From the NCBI GenBank assembly GCA_907165135.1, contig OU015567.1:6019001-6083000 (forward strand): a DNA stretch of 64,000 nt, in the 5' to 3' direction. The notes beneath the pieces are model-generated. The model did no database searches, was not told where the DNA came from, and worked only from the letters and a program-made list of their open reading frames with translations. Shown here one piece after another: positions 1 through 12,591 of this stretch (position 1 is its first letter; each line of letters begins with the position of its first letter). Source of the stretch: Oikopleura dioica. Taxonomy: Eukaryota; Chordata; Appendicularia; Copelata; Oikopleuridae. The translations under genes and the position numbers were made by a program.

Positions 1-165
1 GGCTTTTTCAAAAAACGAAGCCGCGAATCGGCTTCACCAGATTACTTTTTCATAAATTCTAGAAGTTCTGGCGAAGCCGCTTCGCGGCTTCGTTTTCAAA
101 AAAGCCGCTACGCGGCTTTTCATTTGAGATATTTCAGACCCTGACTCAGGTTTTCTACTCAGCGA
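1..165. repeat. Family-A palindromic repeat, truncated by the window start
   Basis: Right half of the element: GCGAAGCCGCTTCGCGGCTTCG, AAAAGCCGCTACGCGGCTTTT cores, then CAGACCCTGACTCAGGTTTT. The left part carries the mirrored cores. Confidence 0.8.
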
Positions 166-3100
166 GCTTTAACCCATCGCCGTGAGAGCTACAGTGGTTG
201 GCTCCCAATCAAAGGGTAATTATCAACAAGCTACAAGACGTTTTGCGGTGGTCGAAAATGAAGCTCTTCAAAATTGCTCGCCGCGCCGCGATAAAGCAAA
301 TTTTCAAATTTGGGAAAAAATTTTCATTTCGAATCGGTTTTGATAAACGACCGCAGAGCGGGAGAGCGTTTCCGATTTTCACACACCGCTAATTATTTGT
401 AACAAAAATGATAACGGCCCGGTCGAACATTCTTTTTTTTTCGTATGTAGAAGTGGAGTTCCATCCGCTCTCAGAAGCGCCTTATCAATTTGAGGCTTCT
501 TTTTTCGAAAAAAATGATTCAGAAGTTTTGACTTAAATTCATAAATTGTCTACCAGACAGTCTGATAGACACCTGAACGAGTAAGAGTTGATTTTTATCG
601 CCCTTGTTCCTCAGGGGGTTAAAAAAGTAGGAACATCTGTATATTGTCAAAAATTGGCATTTTTAACCTATTCCCGTCTAAAAACCAATCTGTTGGCTTT
701 TTGAAGCAGAGAAGTTTGTTATCTCTTCATGATCGTTACAAAAATAACACTCTTTTATGCTTCAAAAAGCCAACAAATTGACATTTTCACCGCGATAGGT
801 TAAAAATGGCCACTTCCGCGTCAGGGGGTTAAAATTAAAGTAAGCAAAAGTAGCATCTGTATATTGTTAAAAAAGAGGAAGGGAGACCACTAAGTGTTGT
901 AAATTGTTGCACCTCGGCGGGTGCTTATCGCCCTTTGCACCGCGGGACAGCTTCGAGCTCAAAACAACAATTAGCGAATTGATAACCCGAAAAGCGAAAA
1001 AAACTAACTTCCAAAAACGCAACAAAGATAGCAAAAAAAGGCTGTGAGAAGGTAATGAGACGCTTTCGGCGTTTTCGCGGCGGAGTTAATAATCAAGCCG
1101 CCGAGATTTTGGATTTGAAGGCGAGTCAATTTTTAATCAGTAAGTGAGATGATCTGTTGTTGTGTTGTGTTCGTTCGGGAGCTTCTTCTTGCTCCGTGCT
1201 TCATGAATTCGCAATTTCGACAATTTATGTATTTCGCTGTTTGTAAATAATACAGCACTGAATACACTCAAATCACCCCCTTTAGAATCACAATCTCAAT
1301 CAGACCTTCCACCATTCAAGAAAAAAGAGACGCATATTTTCTTGAGAAATTTCAATTTTAGGAAAACTGTTGAAATCTTACTGTAAGTAGATATTTCAAA
1401 CCAATGCCCAACATGGAAAATTTAACCCTTTCGGACAAATCGACCAATATTTTGGCAGAAAATCGGGAACTGGGCTCGGCAACCTGTGTAGAAAACCTGA
1501 CTCAGGGACCCTGAGTCAGGGTGTGAATGGGTAAATGAAAAGCCGCGTCGCGGCTTTTTTATTATATTCGAAGCCGCGCGCGGCTTTTTTAATTATTTTT
1601 TAAAACGCTAAATTAGCGAAAAGTTCGCAACTAGAACGAATGGTGTTTCTATTTTTCGCCTTTCCAAGCCGACCAAACTCCGAAATCGTAATTTTCCTTC
1701 AGAGTCAGTTTCCGTCCATTTTTGTTGGTTAATTTTGACATAATTTGAGATGATCCGAGGCGAACCGAATTTCGCAGCGTGAAATCTGCGCTAGAACGTT
1801 TTTGCAAAAAACTGCGGTCGAGTGGAAATAAACTGCGGCATTCGGCGGTCAAAATGAAATCCCAAATTCCACAATTAGCGCCCGGCCAAGCGCCGCCATT
1901 GTTTTTAATTTCAGCGCAACAATTCCTCTAGAACTAGGAACAACCGCCGCCACCGACCGTTTTACATCCATCCATCAACTGGTCATTTTTAGGATTTTCG
2001 GATTATAAAAGGGCCTTCTTCAAGCTGGGCTTGTCACCCTGTGTTGAAAACCTGAATCAGGATCTAAAAGATCATAAATGAATTGATTGGGTGCAAAATT
2101 TGAAAACCAAAATTTTCAGCGAATCTGAAAAATTGATTTTGGGTTAAGAATTTTTATTTATTAGAATTATTTACAATTTTTAAAATAAATTGAATTATAA
2201 AAACTTAGCTCAAGAGACTGTTCTGAATAAGCCAGAAAAAGGCGGAAATATTTGGAAAAATATTTGAGTGTGGCTTTTAAATTTGTGTTGTGCTGCTGAA
2301 TTCATTACCGGTTGGAGGTCGTTTGACCCCGGACAACTCAAACGGCGCAAAACATGCAAAGACGGGGCGGGCAAAGAATTTGGGGAAAATATTTCGCCTC
2401 GTCCTTTTGTATTCCAGCGCTGGCGCATTTTCTATTTTTCAAATAATAATTTATGGATACCTCCCTCTTTTTGATGCTAAGCGCAAAATAGTAGCTAATG
2501 GGCATTTTTAATTACATTTGTATTTAAAAGTTTTATCTTCTTTGATATCTTGGCGTCGGTTAACCGCGGTAACATCCGACCGGACGGCAGGGAAAAAGAC
2601 ATAATTATAAATACTTTGGTGGAGATGCACAAAGTGATAAAACAACCAGCCTTCTGTACCATCTAAAAACATCAATTTTTCTTATCACCCCATTTTCTCC
2701 ATTTTCTGCTCGAATCGGACTTGCGAAATGAATTCGCGAATTCTTGCTCTTGCGCAGGTAAATGTATGCATCTTTTCTTTTGAAGACGCGAGATTTCGAG
2801 GAGGGCTTTGGGGAATTGTGCGTTTTGTATAAAAATTTACAAAATGGCCGATCAAACGTCCGGATCTCCGCCGCCGCCGCGCTCCGGCTCTTATCAGCAC
2901 AAAGTGCCTTTTTTGAGCCAGGCACACAATTCCAGAGAACAAAAGCAAAATCGCAATACGTGTGTATATTATCGTCTCGCGACAGTTCCGTCAGTTCGAT
3001 CTTTTTTTAACTTTGGGACCCAAAGTTTGGGTGATGAATTTCAATAACATTCTTTACTATTTATGCTAGTATGATGGGCTCGGCAACCTGTGTTGCAACC

Positions 3101-4934
3101 CTGAGTCAGGGTCTGAAAGATTTCATAGCGGCTTCGCAAAAATCACCCTCCCGGCTAATTATCAATTAGTTTGCGGCTTTATTTAAATTTTATTCAATTT
3201 TAAGATTTTTTATTGGCTTAAATATCATCCTACTAATAGAATTGGCTGTTTGATTATTTTGACCAATAAGAATTCAAAATCTGAGGCGCCAAATTTGAAA
3301 ACCAAAATTTCCCGCGAAAGCCAAAAAATGTTTTTGGGCTAGATTTTTTATTTGTTTGTTCGTTCTGTTTGAAATGTACAGTAACAAAAACAGTAACTGA
3401 GGGAAAAAGAGAAGTGTGACATATTTGTTGATCGTCTATTCTGTCGACCTTTGTGGCAGACTAATCAGCTTTTTCCCGGCTTATTGTCGGCTCTGGCACT
3501 TTTTGATTTTATTTAGTGGCTATTGATAAGTGCCAGTGGTGATCAGCGCGAGGTCACCTGCCGAGCCGGGGCTTATCCGCCGCTGAGCAACTATGGCCAA
3601 ATATGCGCCGCAAATCATTATATATTTTTCCAGGCGGCGCTATTTTTGAGAAAATACCCCGCCACGATCATTTTTCCATTTATATACAAGTTGACATATA
3701 AATAGGCGTATTGACGTAGCGAGATTGACCCACCGGTCAGCCAAAAATAATTTCCAAACAAAAATTTTATTTTCATTAAAGACAATCTTCGCAAAGCAAA
3801 AGTTGTCCTCCGCTCGGCGGGAGACGCTTCTTTCGAAATTGCTCTCTTATCACTTCCTGCTGCGTGAGAGGCAATAATTTATTTAAATACTCGACCAGTC
3901 ATGTGATAAGACGGAGATCCTAACATGTATTTGGTATTTGCCGACCGCACTGATTCCCATTTACCATTCCTCTGGTGGCATGCCGAGCCTTATCGGTAAA
4001 AAGAAATGCGCTGCTTTTTTCTTATCAATTCATTTTTTATGACTACCACGTAGTTGCACTCAATTTGGTTCAGTTACAGTCGTTTTTTGAGGCAAAAATG
4101 ACCTGTTATCAGTTTGATAAGAGCTGATAAGCTATTGATAAGAAATATAAGCTACAGTCATTATAAGTTATAATTTATAACTGTTATCGAAATACAGTAA
4201 TTGAAAGATTGAAGTGTATATTTTTTGATAAAAGAAAGAGCTTTTGCTGATAAGACTTGGTAGAAATCAGACTGGCGATTTGAAGCTGGCCGAGCTGATT
4301 GGTTGTTTGTTTGTTGCTTGGTGGTGGCGCCCTTTCAAGATGCACTTTGTTTGTGCGCCAAGCGCGCCCCCTACTTTATCGTGTTGTTTCGCCAAATTAG
4401 ACAAATTGATCGATTTTTCGCGCTTTCTGTAATTGACTGTGGTCAAGTGGCGGCCGGCCACCTTGAGCGGATTAGGTACCAACAGCTCTGGAATCCTGCA
4501 AAAACAGAAACACGGGCATACAATTTCGTATTTTTTGCTTCATCCATCAAAAAGGGGGCGGAGAGAGGGTTTTGTAATTTTACGAAATCGACACCAACAA
4601 TTCAAGCACAACAAGAATAATGACAAATGCGCCGGCGACCACTTAAGGGTTTACCCCCAAATGGATTCAGTTACGTTTTGACGCTAACACTCGAAAAGTT
4701 GATTGATGGCAAAACTAGTGGCGGACGACTTATACGCTACCCAGAGTAGATTTGTCTGGAGATAAATGAAGTTGTTTAATTTTGAGATGCCATCTCATAT
4801 CGAAAAGTATAATTTCCATTTATCTTGGGACGGATGATAAAAATCAAATTCTTCTACGTAAACAATAATTAAATACGAAACAAAGAATCTTATGTCGATC
4901 AAAAGTAGTCTGATCGAACGACTACTCAGATGAA
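166..4934. other. Non-coding tract with palindromes and GATA motifs
   Basis: No open frame here has coding character. It holds a palindrome at about 645-817 (arms CCAATCTGTTGGCTTTTTGA / complement), family-A pieces at 1467-1590, 2027-2075 and 3076-3125, and a dense group of GATA/TTATC motifs at 3525-4255. The last reading is regulatory; the rest shows nothing I can name. Confidence 0.6.
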
Positions 4935-5150
4935 ACAGAAAAGCCGCCTGCGGCTTTGAGCCGAAAAAGACAAAATCGCGGGAAGCGCGGCTTTTCTTCT
5001 TTAAAAGCCGCAAGTGGCTTCTCAATCCTTACAATACAAAAGAGACGAGAAGCCGCTTGCGGCTACGAGAAAATGTGTGGAAAAAAGCCGCGCTTTGTGC
5101 GACTTTGTCTTTTTTTGACTCAAAGCTGCAAGCGGCTTTTTCATTTTCTT
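4935..5150. repeat. Family-B hairpin repeat, two tandem degenerate copies
   Basis: Alternating AAGCCGC...GCGGCTT hairpin cores in both orientations, including GAGAAGCCGCTTGCGGCT and AAAGCCGCGCTTTGTGCG. Confidence 0.7.
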
Positions 5151-7027
5151 TCATAGTAAAAAGGAATCTCAAATTTTAGTAGGAGAAAATTTATTTTCAA
5201 AAAGGGGTTTTCTTGAGCGTCCCTTTCTTTATCGGCGAAAACGTCGGAGAAAGAAGGTTGTGTAATTAGCGGCGGTGCGCGGGACCTGCGCGGCGGCGAT
5301 GAGCGCTCGGCTTGGGAGGAGGTGGCGCTCGAGTGCGCGTTCCTCCGCCAAAGGAGGGAGCTGCTCCCCAGCGCAGCACACACAGAGCCTGATTAGACAC
5401 AAATTAACAAGCACAATTACCGCAAATAAAGAACCAAAACCAGACATATATACACACAGCACCTGTTTTTTCGAGAGCTAAGAAAGAAGAGGAGTTATCG
5501 ATAAGAACAAAAAGTATGTATAGAAAAAACGATAAACAGGGGGAGCTTCTTATCGTTTATCAGCACAAGCATTTGTCCAGGCTCTTGTTTTTTGGCAACA
5601 GTAGGAAAAAGAAAGCTTTACTGAAATTTTTAAGGAGAAAAAGCGAAAAGGAAATCGAGAAGAGAGAAGAGAATTACTATTATGCCCTGACGCCTTGTTT
5701 ATGGACCAGGTGAGCAGCAACTTGGATTATTTTTGGTTCACGTTCGCAGCAGATTTTGAACAATTATTGTTATGGAGGGATTGTATTCAAGTGCATAATT
5801 TTATTATACCCGCGCCGCTTTTGGGCTAAACACGCTCTGAACAACTCGGTTTTGCAATTTTGACCGGTCTTACTCTAGAGCCAAAAATGAAATAAGAGGG
5901 TGACACCCTTAATTTTTGCCTCGAAGAAAATTTCGGGACGTTTTTCTTCAAATTTTTAATAAAATTATTTTTCAAATTAATAAATTTCGACTCGAAAAAC
6001 GACAGAAAAAGGCTCAAACTTTTTCTTCGAAAATAAAATAAGGGTGTCACCATGAAAACAAAAAATTAACTTGCCTCGAAAACAGAGTCCGAGCTGCTTA
6101 AAATGAACCGAAATAGTCTCGGCTCTAGAATCATTCGATTTTTCTAAAACTCAAAATTGAAATAGAATTATATTGATTACAATTTTGTAAATCATAATTA
6201 TTGTCGAACAAGTTCGTCTTCTTTTATTTTCCCGCAAGCAGACTAAAACGCTTTTTCCAAGCGCAATTACAATATTTTCGACATAACTTCGTATCAAAAT
6301 ATAATTTGTTTATATACAATGCTGCTTTTTTCTAGTTTGTAGCTGCGTAAATAACACGACTCCCATCAGAAATCATGTAAAAACAATATTGTCGATACAA
6401 GGCGAGAAAACAGCATTTTTCTAGCAAAAAGGGCGCTCTTGAAACTTGAAAATTAAAAGAGCGCGAAATTTGTTGTTTCCTTGCGCATTTTTATTTTTAA
6501 AGAAAAAAGGCGCAAAATTGAAAATTTAAATTTATCAAATTTGTTGGCAGCGGTGGCTATTTGCGCTAGAAAACCTCAAAACTGAGTCCCATATGTCGGT
6601 CCCGACCGCGCATAAACTAGCGATACGAATCGCGTAGCCAAAGTTTTTTCATAAAGAAAAACAAAAACTCCGTAATCCAAAAACACGGCCGATTTTCCAG
6701 CTCCGTATTTAGTACTCTTCCCAAGTCACAAATAATCGCCCAGTAAAATCCCCCAGAAGCGGAAACCAAACTGGTTAAGCGAAAACTTCCGGGATTTCAA
6801 ACCTCAAAAAGGAAGAAAGAAGGAAAAAAGTTTCATCGCGAAAATCAAAAAATAAAAAGTAACAGTATTTTTTCGGAAAAAACACTACATTGTATTTGTA
6901 TCGGTAGGGCTATTTGGCATATAGAATTTCGACTAAGCGCCTTTTACGTATCAGATTGTTTGTTGCGCCGGGTTTAAATTGGTTAATTCGATAATTCGAA
7001 GCTTCAACACTGTATTTTTCCGCGCTT
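5151..7027. other. Non-coding; GC-rich patch and a GGTGTCACC palindrome
   Basis: A GC-rich island lies at 5265-5390 in otherwise AT-rich DNA. A palindrome at about 5898-6052 has arms GGTGACACCCTTA / complement. No gene is supported. Confidence 0.5.
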
Positions 7028-7230
7028 GAGCTCGGAAGCCTGTGTCAAAAACCTGAGTCAGGAGCTGAAATCTGCGCTTCAAAACCTGTATAGAAAACCT
7101 GAGTCAGGGTCAGAAGCTAGGCGGCTTTTCATTGAATCTTCTAGCTCCTGAGGAGTCCTGACTCAGGTTTTCTACACAGATGCGGAGCGCAGATTTCAGG
7201 CCCTGACTCAGGCTTTTGACACAGGTTGCC
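7028..7230. repeat. Family-A repeat with nested second copy
   Basis: Outer arms CCTGTGTCAAAAACCTGAGT...CTGACTCAGGCTTTTGACAC enclose a second pair AACCTGAGTCAGGGTC...GTCCTGACTCAGGTTTTC. One family-A copy has inserted in another or the tip was copied. Confidence 0.8.
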
Positions 7231-7916
7231 GTGTCGAAAACTTGCTTTCTCGCTCTTTTTCCTGGAAAACGGTGTTAATACCCCGCGGAAGATATTTTGG
7301 CGAAAATAAAAATATTTTATTTATTTGAAGATTTATTTTCGTATACCGCTTGGAAAATATACAACACAAGAGTTCTCCCTTCGAGAAGTCGCGGTTTGAT
7401 CCCTCCTGCGCACTTGTAGCCAAAATAAATTACAGTTTTTTCGAAAACAATTTTAAGTACTTTTCCAAATAAAAATTCCTCTCCCGTGTTTTTTTTTCGC
7501 AAAATTCTGAAATTATTTTTTTGAAATTTGAAAATTTGATTTTAAATATTCGATTTTGAAAATTTGATTTTTAATTTTCGAATTTCGAGTTTTCGAGCTG
7601 AGATTTTTTATTTTCATAATAATATTTATTTTTTACGATGATGTTGTTTGATGTTTGTCGTCGGCGCTTTTGCTTTGATCATATTTTGTCGGATAAAACC
7701 GCGATTAAGCCTGGCGCTACTAATCTGATTCGAAACCTAAAATATCAGTTTGTCCCCTCCAGTTTTTGTTGACATTGTCTGACCTTCAGTAACTTTGCTG
7801 TGTTTTTATCGAGCTGCTATTTAGGCCACATTTGGGCGATTTTACGCCGCCGAGTTAAAATTAAATCAACTTGGATTATTTTAGTCCGAGCCTGTTTCAT
7901 CAGACAAGTAAAAAGT

Positions 7917-8128
7917 ATTAAAAATTTTAACCTTATCACGCGCATTGACCAATAATTTGGCAAACAATAAAGGTTGAAAAGCCGCTTGCGGCTTCGAGTA
8001 AAATACAACATGAGCCGCGCAAAGCGCGGCTTTTTCAATTTTTACTCGAAGCCGCAAGCGACTTTTCGATCTTTATTGTTTGCCAAATAATTGGTCAATG
8101 CGCGAGAACGGGTTAAAAATAATTTTCA
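7917..8128. repeat. Family-B element, ATTGACCAATAATTTGG outer arms
   Basis: Arms of about 70 bp (TTAACC...CGCGCATTGACCAATAAT, GGCAAACAATAAAGG) enclose GAAAAGCCGCTTGCGGCTTC and GAGCCGCGCAAAGCGCGGCT hairpins. Confidence 0.85.
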
Positions 8129-8766
8129 ATGAAGGTTCTTGGATCTTCTTTGTTTGACACTTTTGAGTCAAAAAGTTTTTGACCATCATCGAGGATCAAA
8201 GGTATTTATCGACACTTGGGCCAAGTATGTGACCTCAAGTGACCCCGCACAACCTTGGCATGGGCAGTGATAAGGGGAGCCACTCAAGATGAAACAGGGG
8301 CACAAAGGAGGCACGTGACTACTGCTGTGTGTTTATCTGGCGGCGATTGCGTCGGCTGAGAGTTAAACAGGTTGTCATTTTTATTAATATTTTGCGCCCG
8401 TCCAAATAATTTGTGTCCCGCGCTAAAACTCAGCCGACAGCTCGAAAATATGCGCCTATGCTCCGAAGAAAATATCAAATTAAAAACATTGCTAAAAATG
8501 AAAATTGCGGCTGTTAAGGATTTCGCGTCGGGTCCTCGCAAATATCCGGAGATTAACCTTTTCACAAGTGCATTTCACGCGGCCAAAGAAATAAGTAAAT
8601 AATGCGCCGTTCGCAGTGAAAAGTATGTTGCGCTAGAAAATGCAACAAATCCCCTCCGCGAGTTTCTAAAGCCCGATTACCGTAACCATTCAAAATCTTT
8701 ATTCTCGACGATAATATCAACCAATCAATATCATTTTGAACGGCCTTTTATCGGGCAAGTGATCAG

Positions 8767-8980
8767 TATCAAAAAAATTTTAACCCATTTTCGCGCATTG
8801 ACCAAAAATTTGGCAAACAATAAAGATCGAGAAGCGGCTTGCGGCTTCGAGTAAAATTATGAAAAGCCGCGCTATGCGCGGCTCATGTTATATTTTAATC
8901 AAAGCTGCAAGCGGCTTCTCGATCTTTATTGTTTGCCAAATTTTTGGTCGAAGCGCGAAAATAGGTTAAAATTTAAAATA
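8767..8980. repeat. Second copy of the ATTGACCA-armed family-B element
   Basis: Same arms and cores as the element at 7917-8128, with point differences. A core-less relative, where the arms abut, lies at 9395-9505. Confidence 0.85.
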
Positions 8981-10066
8981 CATGTTTTATTGAGAAAAAA
9001 TGTATGCTTTCGGAGTTGTGGTTTTGCGAGTTTTCAAGTTTTCAGCCGCGGTATTTTGCTTTGATTGATTTCGCCGCAAATTAGAATGCGGCTTTTGGTT
9101 TTATGATAAATACGAAAACCGCATCCATCAGACCCAGAAGTGCCAGAAAATGGATCTGAAAAGACGCGACCCTCGACGTCGTGATTTTCAATTTTGCACC
9201 GTTTCCGCAAAACAAAACTGAAACCGCGAACGTCCGAGGGTCCCGCCGGACAAAAACGATGCATAAAAAGTAAATAGCGACCTCAGAATGCTTATTTTAC
9301 AAGTGCCAGGGAATAAAATCAGGAAACAAGGCAGCTTTTATCCTTAATTCCGCATTTTTTTATGAAAAATGTGAGAATTAAGATTTCAGAGCTTCACTAT
9401 TGTTTTACCAAATAATTGGCAATTTGGCGGAGATGAGTTAAAATTTTAACCTATTTTCGGAAAATTGCCAAATATTTGGTAAAGCAACGGGAAAGCCCTG
9501 AAAAATTTATTTTTATGAAATAATTATTATCATTATTTATTATATTAATTATTAACAATAATAATTAATTATTATTTTTGAGTAAAATAGCTTGATTTTC
9601 AACTATTGAGCTCAATAAACCATAAAACTCAATTTTTATGATAAATTTGACACTAAAAATAAATTACGAATTAATTGAATAGAAGAACTGACGCGTGAAT
9701 TTCTGAATACCGAATACTTGGGCTCACAAAGGTTCAATCTTTTACAATAATTTCTTATCAAAATTTGGAGCCTGGTGGTTTTAGATTTATGTTTTTATTG
9801 GTGGCGTTTGGAGTGGGAAGTGTGGCGCCTGTCAGCGTTTCCAAATGCGTTTTTTGATCGTCCCAAAATAAATACGAAATTGACACAAACACAAATATGT
9901 TTTCGCGGCTCAGGGACATTATCGGCAACACTCTTGTCCAAACACGCCTGAAACAAGACATGCTCTTTCACATGCTCTTTCCCAAATAAAATATTGTTTT
10001 CAGTTTTTCGCCGCAAACATCAGTAATCTTGCGGCGAAGATCCCTCCCTTTCTTCTTTCTCTTTTC
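8981..10066. other. Non-coding, AT-rich
   Basis: No coding signal. It contains the short inverted repeat at 9395-9505 and a very AT-rich ATTATT stretch at about 9515-9585. Confidence 0.5.
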
Positions 10067-10302
10067 TGGGCTCGGCAATATGTGTATAAAACCTGAAAGA
10101 TCCCTAATGAAAAGACGCGTAGCGGCTTTTTCGAATAGAAAGCCGCAAAATGGCTTCGCTAGAATTTAAAATAGACATGAATGAAAATTCTGGCGAAGCC
10201 GCTTGCGGCTCCGAATTTGAAAAGCCGCTACGCGGCTTTTCATTAAGGATCTGTCAGAACTTAACCTGACTCGGGTTTTCTTCACTTGTTGCCGAGCCCA
10301 GT
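10067..10302. repeat. Family-A repeat, full length
   Basis: CTGGGCTCGGCAA start and TTGCCGAGCCCAG end, with AAAGACGCGTAGCGGCTTTT and GCGAAGCCGCTTGCGGCT internal hairpins. Confidence 0.85.
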
Positions 10303-10638
10303 CGCAGAATTAGTAAAGAAGACACTAGAACTGTCTATTTTGATAGCGCTGCCGTAAATCTGTTGATCCCGCTTGCCTGGCCTAAGTCCAGGTGAGGATC
10401 AAACAACAGCCACGGGATTGGATAAATAACCCATTTTTTTGATTATTCCACTTCGGAATTATTTTCCTCCGCAAATTCGATCGCATGCACGCTCGCGGGC
10501 TAAAACAATATACTAAATAATCGTACCCAACCAAACGCAACAAAACGAGATAATAATAATATAGACTACGGTTGAAGAAAAGAGGATCAAATTTTGATTC
10601 AGAATTTAGCAAAACTGTAATTTTCGAAATAAAAATTT

Positions 10639-10857
10639 GGGCGACACTGGCCATGTCGTCAAATGTCGTCAAATGTCACCATATGTCGCCAAATGTCGCT
10701 GAATGTCGCTGAATGTTGCTATATGTCGCTGAATGTCGCTGAATTCGGTGATATATGGCGACATTTGGTGACATCTGACGACTTTAAGTGACATCTTGCG
10801 ACATTCGGCGACATTTGGTGACATTCGGCGACATTTGGCGACATAACCAGGGCGCCC
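10639..10857. mobile_element. Small inverted-repeat element of ATGTCGC tandem motifs
   Basis: Ends GGGCGACACTGG and the complement of GGGCGCCCTGG. The interior consists of about 8 copies of a 10-11-bp unit (AATGTCGCTG) followed by its reverse complement (CGACATTTGG). Confidence 0.7.
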
Positions 10858-11237
10858 TGATAAAAGGGGTACCCCATGTTTCATTCTGAAGCCGCGCGCG
10901 GCTTTTGACTTCGAAAAGAGCTTCGATTTTTCCCGGAAACGGGTAGAAATCGAGTGAAAGCGGAAATTTCCATTTTCCATTTGGATAGGAATTCTTTATG
11001 TTTTTTATGTACGTTTGGCTCTTTTACGATGGCTATTAGCCTGTTACGCGGGCCGGAGGCTAGTGCCCAATTTTCCATCTCTCAAAATGTCACTATTTAT
11101 TTTGCTCCTCGGTAAAATTTGCACGGGCAATTCAATGTCATGGAGATGCGAAATAAAAATAAAAATTCAATAAATAAAGCGCCTTGCATTGTTGACTGCT
11201 TCCTCTCTCTTTCTCCCAGTCTAGTGGTACTACACTG

Positions 11238-12582
11238 GAGAGAGGCGATTTTCTGGCAGTTAGATTTTCTGGCAGTTAGACTTTCTGGCAAAGGCGATTT
11301 TCTGGCACTGCCAGAAAATCTAACTTCCAGAAAATCGCCTTTGCCAGAAAGTCTAACTGCCAGAAAGTCTAACTGCCAGAAAATCGCCTCTTTTGATTTT
11401 GAATCTACAGTTAATGATCCTGGAAGGTAAAAACGGAGAGGGTTTTCGACAGTACCACCAATTTTTCTTACACGTTTTTTTAAAATTCATTGACAAAAGC
11501 CACTTTTGACCCATTTATTCAAGATTATTGGCTGTAGCAAACATAAATCAGCTTCTTCCGGGAATTTTTGTGTTAAACACCAGGTGTTATTTGCATCTGA
11601 TTTCGAGTACTTGGTCACAGTGGGCACCCACTGAGATAATGGCGCACGCTAATGCTTTTGAAACTGAACTTGTTATAAAGCTCTCCAGAAAATTCTTCCT
11701 TAGGTGGTGAAATCGCCTTTATAGGATGGATATTATTTGAAATTCTGCAAGAAACTCTTAATAATAATCATTATATAAATTCGAAAAACTGGTGATTATC
11801 ACACAAATTTCATTTCGGAGCAGTTTCAGCAGGAGTTTGCACCTTTCGACGCGAGCGTTTGATCTAAAAGCCGACTATTCAGGGCGCTAAAAAGACTACG
11901 AATTGGGAATTGAAATTTCTGCGCTAAAAATAGAATGAGGGTAGCATCCGCAGTTCGTTCTAGCTGTTTTCGGAGTGACAAACGGGTTCACAGGCAGCTG
12001 AAAAGTTAGATTTTGATTTTTTGAGAAAATGGAGAAGAAAAAGGAAGAAAAATCGTATAGAAAAATATTGAAAATGACAGCGATTCCACCACCTTCTGAG
12101 AAAGAATTTTCAGGAGAGTTTTATAAAAGTTCAGTTTTAAAAGCATGAGCGTGCGCCATTATCTCAGTGGGTGCTGTCTCACGGCCACGCGTGGAAATGA
12201 GTAGCCAATCATATGCCCGGATCCATGATTTCACTCAATCACAGACAGGCAAAAGCGTAGGCAAAATCGACCACCCTGTTAACGGGTTAACACAAAAATT
12301 CCCGGAAGAAGCTGATTTATGTTTGCTACAGCCAATTATCTTGAATAAATGGGTCAAAAATGGCTTTTGTCAATGAATTTTTATAAAACATGTAAGAAAA
12401 ATTGGTGGTACTGTCGTACTTTTTACCTTCCAGGATCACTAACTGTAGATTCAAAATCAAAAGAGGCGATTTTCTGAAATTAGATTTTCTGGCATATTAT
12501 ATTTTCTGGCAGTGCCAGAAAATCGCCTTTGCCAGAAAGTCTAACTGCCAGAAAGTCTAACTGCCAGAAAATCGCCTCTCTC
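11238..12582. mobile_element. 1.35-kb foldback transposon with 9-bp target duplication
   Basis: Perfect terminal inverted repeat GAGAGAGGCGATTTTCTG, then subterminal CTGGCAGTTAGA units; the arms match for nearly 500 bp, including AATAATGGCGCACGCTAA near the inner end. A perfect 9-bp direct repeat ACTACACTG flanks the element (11229-11237 and 12583-12591). The unpaired centre is about 360 bp. No transposase. A 9-bp duplication with long inverted repeats suggests a Mutator- or foldback-type element. Confidence 0.85.
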
Positions 12583-12591
12583 ACTACACTG

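Noticed and set aside
7917-8128. CRISPR-like or terminator-like hairpins from repeated GCCGC stems
   Set aside because: The DNA is eukaryotic, the hairpins are parts of dispersed inverted-repeat elements, and there is no regular spacer pattern.
8284-8602. Overlapping 76- and 93-codon frames on both strands
   Set aside because: No ATG-supported exon structure, no motif and no splice partners; the composition is like the surrounding non-coding DNA.
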